From: Dehalococcoidia bacterium
Lineage (GTDB): Bacteria > Chloroflexota > Dehalococcoidia > GIF9 > AB-539-J10
Direction: 5' to 3'
DNA: 10,028 bases
NCBI GenBank assembly: GCA_029857995.1
Contig: JAOUFZ010000046.1
Span: forward strand, 1-10,028
Made by a program: the position numbers and the translations under genes. Under the pieces are notes generated by a model. It saw only the letters and a list, made by a program, of their open reading frames with translations. It was not told the DNA's origin and did no database searches. Within the stretch, counting starts at the first letter, position 1. Each line of letters starts with the position of its first letter. Positions 7,062 through 10,028 of the stretch are shown piece after piece.

Positions 7062-7092
7062 CTACATCACCGGGCTTTATTTCTATAGTCAT
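6901..7092 (-). CDS. DUF951 family protein
   Basis: This small cytosolic protein of 63 residues belongs to the DUF951 family, whose role is unknown. Sequence hallmarks are [19 protein letters not shown] (8-26) and [19 protein letters not shown] (29-47). Cys19, Cys37 and Cys40 could bind a metal together with His17, which is inference. The C-terminus is basic. The ATG at 7090-7092 lies 26 bases inside the 3' end of pyrF in another frame, so the two genes are very likely co-transcribed and may be translationally coupled. No strong ribosome site precedes the ATG, which fits coupling. A decayed copy of this gene lies at 1625 to about 1800. Confidence 0.9.
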   Translation of the reverse strand: MTIEIKPGDVVRLRKAHPCGSYEWEVVRVGADIGLKCLNCQRRVLLPTEVLKRRLKEFVSKSD

Positions 7093-7867
7093 TGATTTGC
7101 TTGCGGATTTTTTCAGCTACCTTTCTTGCCGCCTGGGCAAAGTCCTTTTCCTTTGAAGCATAAAGAATCTGCCTCGACACATTGATAATCGCTTTCTCGC
7201 CCCGGGCGTCCACTCCGTGGCCAACTGCTGAAGCCAGGTCCCCTCCCTGAGCGCCGATGCCGGGAATGAGCAAAGGCATTTCGGGGCAAATTGAGCGAAC
7301 TCTTCTTAATTCGTCGGGATAGGTAGCCCCGACCACCAGGCCGATATTGCCATGAATATTCCATTCTTGGGCTTTTCGAGCCACTGCTTCGTACAGTGGT
7401 AGGCCATTGGTGCGAAGGTCCTGGAAATCTGTGGCTCCCTTATTTGATGTTCGGCACAGGATGAATACTCCTTTGTCGTGATAACTGATGAAAGGCTCTA
7501 TGGAATCGAAGCCGAGATAGGGATTGACGGTAGCGGCATCGAAGTCCAGAACCGAAAAGAGAGCCCGGGCATAAGCCCTGGCGGTGTTGCCGATGTCGCC
7601 GCGCTTGGCATCGCCGATAGCAGGTATATCACTGGGTATATGTTTGATGGTCTTCTCCAGGATAGCCAGCCCTTCGGTCCCTAGAACTTCATAGAAAGCC
7701 AGATTGGGCTTATAGGCACAGACCAGATCGCAGGTAGCTTCGATAATCGCCTTGTTGAATTGCAGAACGTCTACTTCGGGCATAAGCTCGGGATCCGGGT
7801 CAAGTCCGATGCAAAGCCAGCTCTTGTTTTTTCGGCTGGCGTTAAGCAGTTTATGGGTGAACTTCAT
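7067..7867 (-). CDS. pyrF: Orotidine 5'-phosphate decarboxylase, type 2
   Basis: This enzyme converts OMP to UMP with loss of CO2, the last step of de novo pyrimidine synthesis, as a cytosolic TIM-barrel homodimer. Its 266 residues match the longer type 2 subfamily. Clear motifs are the substrate-side LCIGLDPDP (18-26), Lys53 in AYKPN, the catalytic [11 protein letters not shown] (86-96, with Asp86, Lys88 and Asp91) and the phosphate-binding VVGAT (178-182) and PGIGAQGGD (202-210). No key residue is missing. The ATG at 7865-7867 has a GGGG ribosome-site core 6 bases upstream. The only partner in its unit is the overlapping DUF951 gene; no other pyr genes are in the window. Confidence 0.97.
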   Translation of the reverse strand: MKFTHKLLNASRKNKSWLCIGLDPDPELMPEVDVLQFNKAIIEATCDLVCAYKPNLAFYEVLGTEGLAILEKTIKHIPSDIPAIGDAKRGDIGNTARAYARALFSVLDFDAATVNPYLGFDSIEPFISYHDKGVFILCRTSNKGATDFQDLRTNGLPLYEAVARKAQEWNIHGNIGLVVGATYPDELRRVRSICPEMPLLIPGIGAQGGDLASAVGHGVDARGEKAIINVSRQILYASKEKDFAQAARKVAEKIRKQINDYRNKAR

Positions 7868-7941
7868 TCTATACCCCAGATAATATCAGGAGATGGACAT
7901 AAATAAAAGCTCGGTCAACACTCTACCATGCCATTCTAAGT

Positions 7942-7947
7942 ATTATA
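7942..7947 (-). promoter_or_regulatory. Candidate -10 box for pyrF
   Basis: On the minus strand a perfect TATAAT lies about 75 bases before the pyrF ATG. The best -35 candidate is TTGTGT with a long 19-base spacer, so support is modest. Transcription would give a leader of nearly 70 nt. A TTGACC closer to the gene (7913-7918) has no -10 box at proper spacing. Confidence 0.35.
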
Positions 7948-8077
7948 GTTGATTGCAGAAATGCTTACACAAAGGTCATTGTGAGGCTTACTTAGGCTCC
8001 ATTCCTTGTCTATCAGCCAGAACTTTGAAAAGCACAAGTTTTGTTCTGAAAATGGAGGTAAAGTTAAGATAAGTGTA

Positions 8078-8105
8078 TTGACAGATGAGAGATTTGTGAT
8101 AAAAT
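8078..8105 (+). promoter_or_regulatory. Strong sigma70-type promoter for the beta-helix leader
   Basis: A consensus TTGACA (8078-8083), a 16-base spacer and TAAAAT (8100-8105) predict a start near 8112. No gene begins for almost 400 bases after it, so it defines a long 5' leader to the secreted beta-helix gene or a separate small RNA. Confidence 0.65.
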
Positions 8106-8111
8106 ATTAGT

Positions 8112-8508
8112 GGCATGCGAGAAGCTCCTGTTCGACCTGGTCTGAGGCGATGGTGAGGCCGAACCCGTAGATGGTCGCTTTGGTTCGGCAGAGTCAATAG
8201 CGAAACCGACCTCGAAGGTGGGTGTTGCTATTTTGTTTTCGGGTGCTTGTTTGAAGAGTCTGGTCATAGAATGCTCGCAGATACTTGCCGCAGCACTGTG
8301 CTTTCCTACGCTGCAATGTTGGCTTGCCTATGCTTTAGCATTCCCAAAACAAAAGGAGGAATGTAATTGAAACTGGCATGTGAAAATATGAATATTTTTT
8401 CCGAAGGGAGGTGATGGCTTTCGAGGAGACGTAAAAAACAAATAAAGAAGCCGTTATGCCCCTGGTCGAGGGGCGATAAGGCAAATTTAGAAAAAAGGGA
8501 GTAAGAAA
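8112..8508 (+). ncRNA. Long structured 5' leader, candidate cis-regulatory RNA
   Basis: This roughly 400-nt leader runs between a strong promoter and the beta-helix gene. Hairpins seen directly: GCCGAACC/GGTTCGGC (8158-8165 and 8182-8189), perfect 8 bp. A long hairpin follows at 8196-8232: AATAGC/GCTATT, then ACC/GGT, then ACCT/AGGT around a CGA loop. A possible closing helix is TGCGAG (8116-8121) with CTCGCA (8274-8279). The last hairpin is GCC-TTAT-CCCC with GGGG-ATAA-GGC (8450-8482, small bulges), just before the ribosome site. GGCTT (8416-8420) can pair with AAGCC (8448-8452), which would break the base of the last hairpin, so two exclusive states are possible. It did not match the riboswitch consensus sequences I checked by eye (TPP, SAM-I, cobalamin, c-di-GMP-I, fluoride, ZTP). 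The RNA function is inference. Confidence 0.4.
8367..8414 (+). other. Possible short upstream ORF in the leader (15 codons, TTG start)
   Basis: AAGGAGG (8353-8359) stands 7 bases before TTG 8367, which opens a 15-codon frame (LKLACENMNIFSEGR) ending in TGA at 8412. The TGA overlaps an ATG (8414) that opens a 6-codon frame. The ribosome-site match is better than for most genes here, so the leader is probably bound by ribosomes. Whether a peptide is made is unknown. Confidence 0.25.
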
Positions 8509-10028
8509 ATGAAAAGAAAAGGTTTTAGTATCCTGTTTTCTCTGGTGCTGGTGATTAGCATTAGTCTGGCGATAGCGGTGCCAGTTTCTGCGGCTGACTT
8601 AGAAGTAGGTTCTGGCAAACCTTATGCCACCATAGCGGCTGCCATCTCTGCCGCTGCTGATGGAGACACAATAATTGTGTATGCTGGAACCTATGGGAAA
8701 GTCGTTGTAAGCAAGGAACTCACGATCCAAGCAGCCGCAGGAAACAGCCCCATTGTTGATGGAGGTGGGAGTGGAGCTTGCTTCGGCATATATAAAAGTG
8801 CGGGGCTGAGTAATGTGACTATTGAAGGATTTGAAATTAAAAACGCGAAGTTTGGTATTTGGATATATGGAGCAGGAGCCTCTTCAACTACCTATGACAA
8901 CATAACCCTTTCAAACAACGACATTCACGACCATTCTGAAAACGGAATTCTAACGACAGATGTCACTGTTAATGTCCTCACTATCTCTGGCAATACCTTT
9001 AACAATAGTGGGATAGGAATCAGTTTTGATAGAGCCATAGTTGATAGTCTCAAAGTTGATGGGAATGAAATAACTAACGGCAATGTGGGGCTGGCTTTCT
9101 TCAGTGGCAGTTATAGTAGCGTCGAGGTATCTAACTGCTATTTTGAAGGAAATGCTTGGGAACATATCGATCTTGGAGCATGGGGCAAGTGGCCATCATT
9201 GTCAGGTATCAATATCGACACCTGTCAATTTTTAGCCGGTCCGTGGTGCGCCATATGGGTCGAGTCGCATTTCTCCGACTATGATGTTGTACTTAGGTAT
9301 AATTTATTTGGTGTCGGCGATTGTGGGATTTGCAATAAAAGCACACACATTGTTGATGCTGAACTCAATTGGTGGGGTCATGTGAGTGGGCCATATGATG
9401 ACAAAGACATGGATGGGTTAAGCCTGGTAAACACAGGTGGACTAGGAGATATCGTTGGTGGTACTCTCTGGTGCGGTGATGTTGATTATGTGGATTATGA
9501 ACCATGGCTTGGCCAAGGTGGATGGGTTACCGGAGGTGGCTGGATTGACTCTCCACCCGGTGCATACATGCCAGGGCCAACAAACATCGCTGGAACCTTT
9601 ACGGGGGCCTACACGTCCCGATTCACCAACATCCAGTGTGATCCCAATAATACACCAATTACGTTCACGGGATCAGTGGAAGTAACGGGTATCCAGCCGA
9701 ACGGCGCAGTAATGATTGGGTTGATTGACCAAGGCCTTTACGACTCAGGTTCCTCCCTTTGGGAAACTTGGGGAAGCGGTGCATACCTCTATCTGGGCCG
9801 AATAGGCACCAATGTCCGAATTGGCCCTTCAGATGGCTTTATGGGTGGCGAACTCAACCAAGTGGGCGCTAACGTGCCATATGTGGACGGAGGCCCAAAT
9901 CTGATCGAGTTCTCCATGACCATTTATGACGGCCAGATTACGGTTACCTATGAGGGTGTTGATTACGTGGACACATATGGGGGAATCGAGGATATGAATA
10001 CAACAGACGCTTACTCAGGGAGTGAATT
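8509..10028 (+). CDS. Secreted right-handed beta-helix protein, 3' truncated by window edge
   Basis: The frame is open for 506 codons to the window end. The start ATG has AGGGAG 7 bases upstream. Residues 1-28 form a Sec signal peptide (MKRKG, a hydrophobic core and a VSA cleavage site). From about 33 the protein reads as a pectate-lyase-like beta-helix: GSGKPYATIAAAISAAADGD, VYAGTY, LTIQAAAG and then repeating strands of the type VTIEGFEIKN, NITLSNNDIHD and LTISGNTFNNSGIGI. LNWWGHVSGPYDD (286-298) and YEPWLG (330-335) are the usual ending of this type of secreted beta-helix. A second part starts near VTGGGWIDSPPGAY (340-353) and is rich in beta strands, like a jelly-roll or lectin-type module. 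No catalytic residues can be assigned, so it could be a carbohydrate-active or surface-layer/adhesion protein. Several Cys (including C91, C205, C229 and C244) suggest an exported, perhaps disulfide-bonded protein. Confidence 0.9.
   Translation, partial: MKRKGFSILFSLVLVISISLAIAVPVSAADLEVGSGKPYATIAAAISAAADGDTIIVYAGTYGKVVVSKELTIQAAAGNSPIVDGGGSGACFGIYKSAGLSNVTIEGFEIKNAKFGIWIYGAGASSTTYDNITLSNNDIHDHSENGILTTDVTVNVLTISGNTFNNSGIGISFDRAIVDSLKVDGNEITNGNVGLAFFSGSYSSVEVSNCYFEGNAWEHIDLGAWGKWPSLSGINIDTCQFLAGPWCAIWVESHFSDYDVVLRYNLFGVGDCGICNKSTHIVDAELNWWGHVSGPYDDKDMDGLSLVNTGGLGDIVGGTLWCGDVDYVDYEPWLGQGGWVTGGGWIDSPPGAYMPGPTNIAGTFTGAYTSRFTNIQCDPNNTPITFTGSVEVTGIQPNGAVMIGLIDQGLYDSGSSLWETWGSGAYLYLGRIGTNVRIGPSDGFMGGELNQVGANVPYVDGGPNLIEFSMTIYDGQITVTYEGVDYVDTYGGIEDMNTTDAYSGSE

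Noticed and set aside
7240..7255. CCTCCCT as a possible 3' acceptor partner for the tRNA-like fragment at 6805
   Set aside because: It is within pyrF coding sequence, over 400 bases away, without T-arm sequence before it. A 7-base match is expected by chance.
7988..8267. Overlapping minus-strand frames of about 67-69 codons before the beta-helix leader
   Set aside because: They run opposite to the strong promoter and across the hairpins of the leader, lack ribosome sites and show no recognisable protein features. The palindromic RNA structure explains the open frames better.
8404..8482. Fluoride (crcB) riboswitch, suggested by GGTGATGG
   Set aside because: The bases after it (CTTTCGAGG) do not form the expected first stem with GGTG, and the conserved second half with the pseudoknot partner is missing.

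Overview
This is a bacterial chromosomal window of mixed composition, roughly half G+C with a clearly AT-richer stretch at about 5990-6830. Gene content is mainly housekeeping and envelope genes, separated by unusually long non-coding gaps. A type 2 orotidine-phosphate decarboxylase gene (pyrF) overlaps a small DUF951 gene. Together with MarC, a Ste24-like M48 protease, an S9 peptidase and a secreted beta-helix protein, this fits an uncultured Chloroflexota (Dehalococcoidia-like) or a related anaerobe. That placement is inference from family distribution, not a measurement.

Left part, plus strand: the 3' part of an S9 (prolyl oligopeptidase-type) peptidase enters from the left edge and ends at 1400. 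A gap of about 600-700 bases follows. It holds a dead DUF951 copy on the minus strand (1625 to about 1785) and a compact palindromic element (1961-2009). Next is an MFS efflux-type transporter (start preferred at 2090, end 3313). A likely shared terminator separates it from a convergent Ste24-like membrane protease (3543-4784, minus).

Middle: a good sigma70-type promoter (4949-4977) drives a short, uncertain lipoprotein-like ORF and marC (5280-5876). An AT-rich tract follows, with one orphan gene of HAD-like pattern on the minus strand (6249-6749). It ends beside what looks like the 5' third of a tRNA (6805-6830).

Right part: pyrF and the DUF951 gene form an overlapping minus-strand pair (7867 to 6901). 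The DUF951 gene and its downstream flank are the intact counterpart of the relic at 1559-1785. Divergent from pyrF, a strong promoter (8078-8105) opens a leader of about 400 nt. The leader is rich in hairpins and has two strong Shine-Dalgarno-like sequences, and it leads into a long secreted right-handed beta-helix protein. That gene starts at 8509 and is still open at the right edge (10028).

No CRISPR array, complete tRNA, rRNA or intact mobile element was found. The items most worth following up are the structured leader before the beta-helix gene, the DUF951 duplication and decay, the REP-like palindrome, and the orphan protein with altered HAD motif I.
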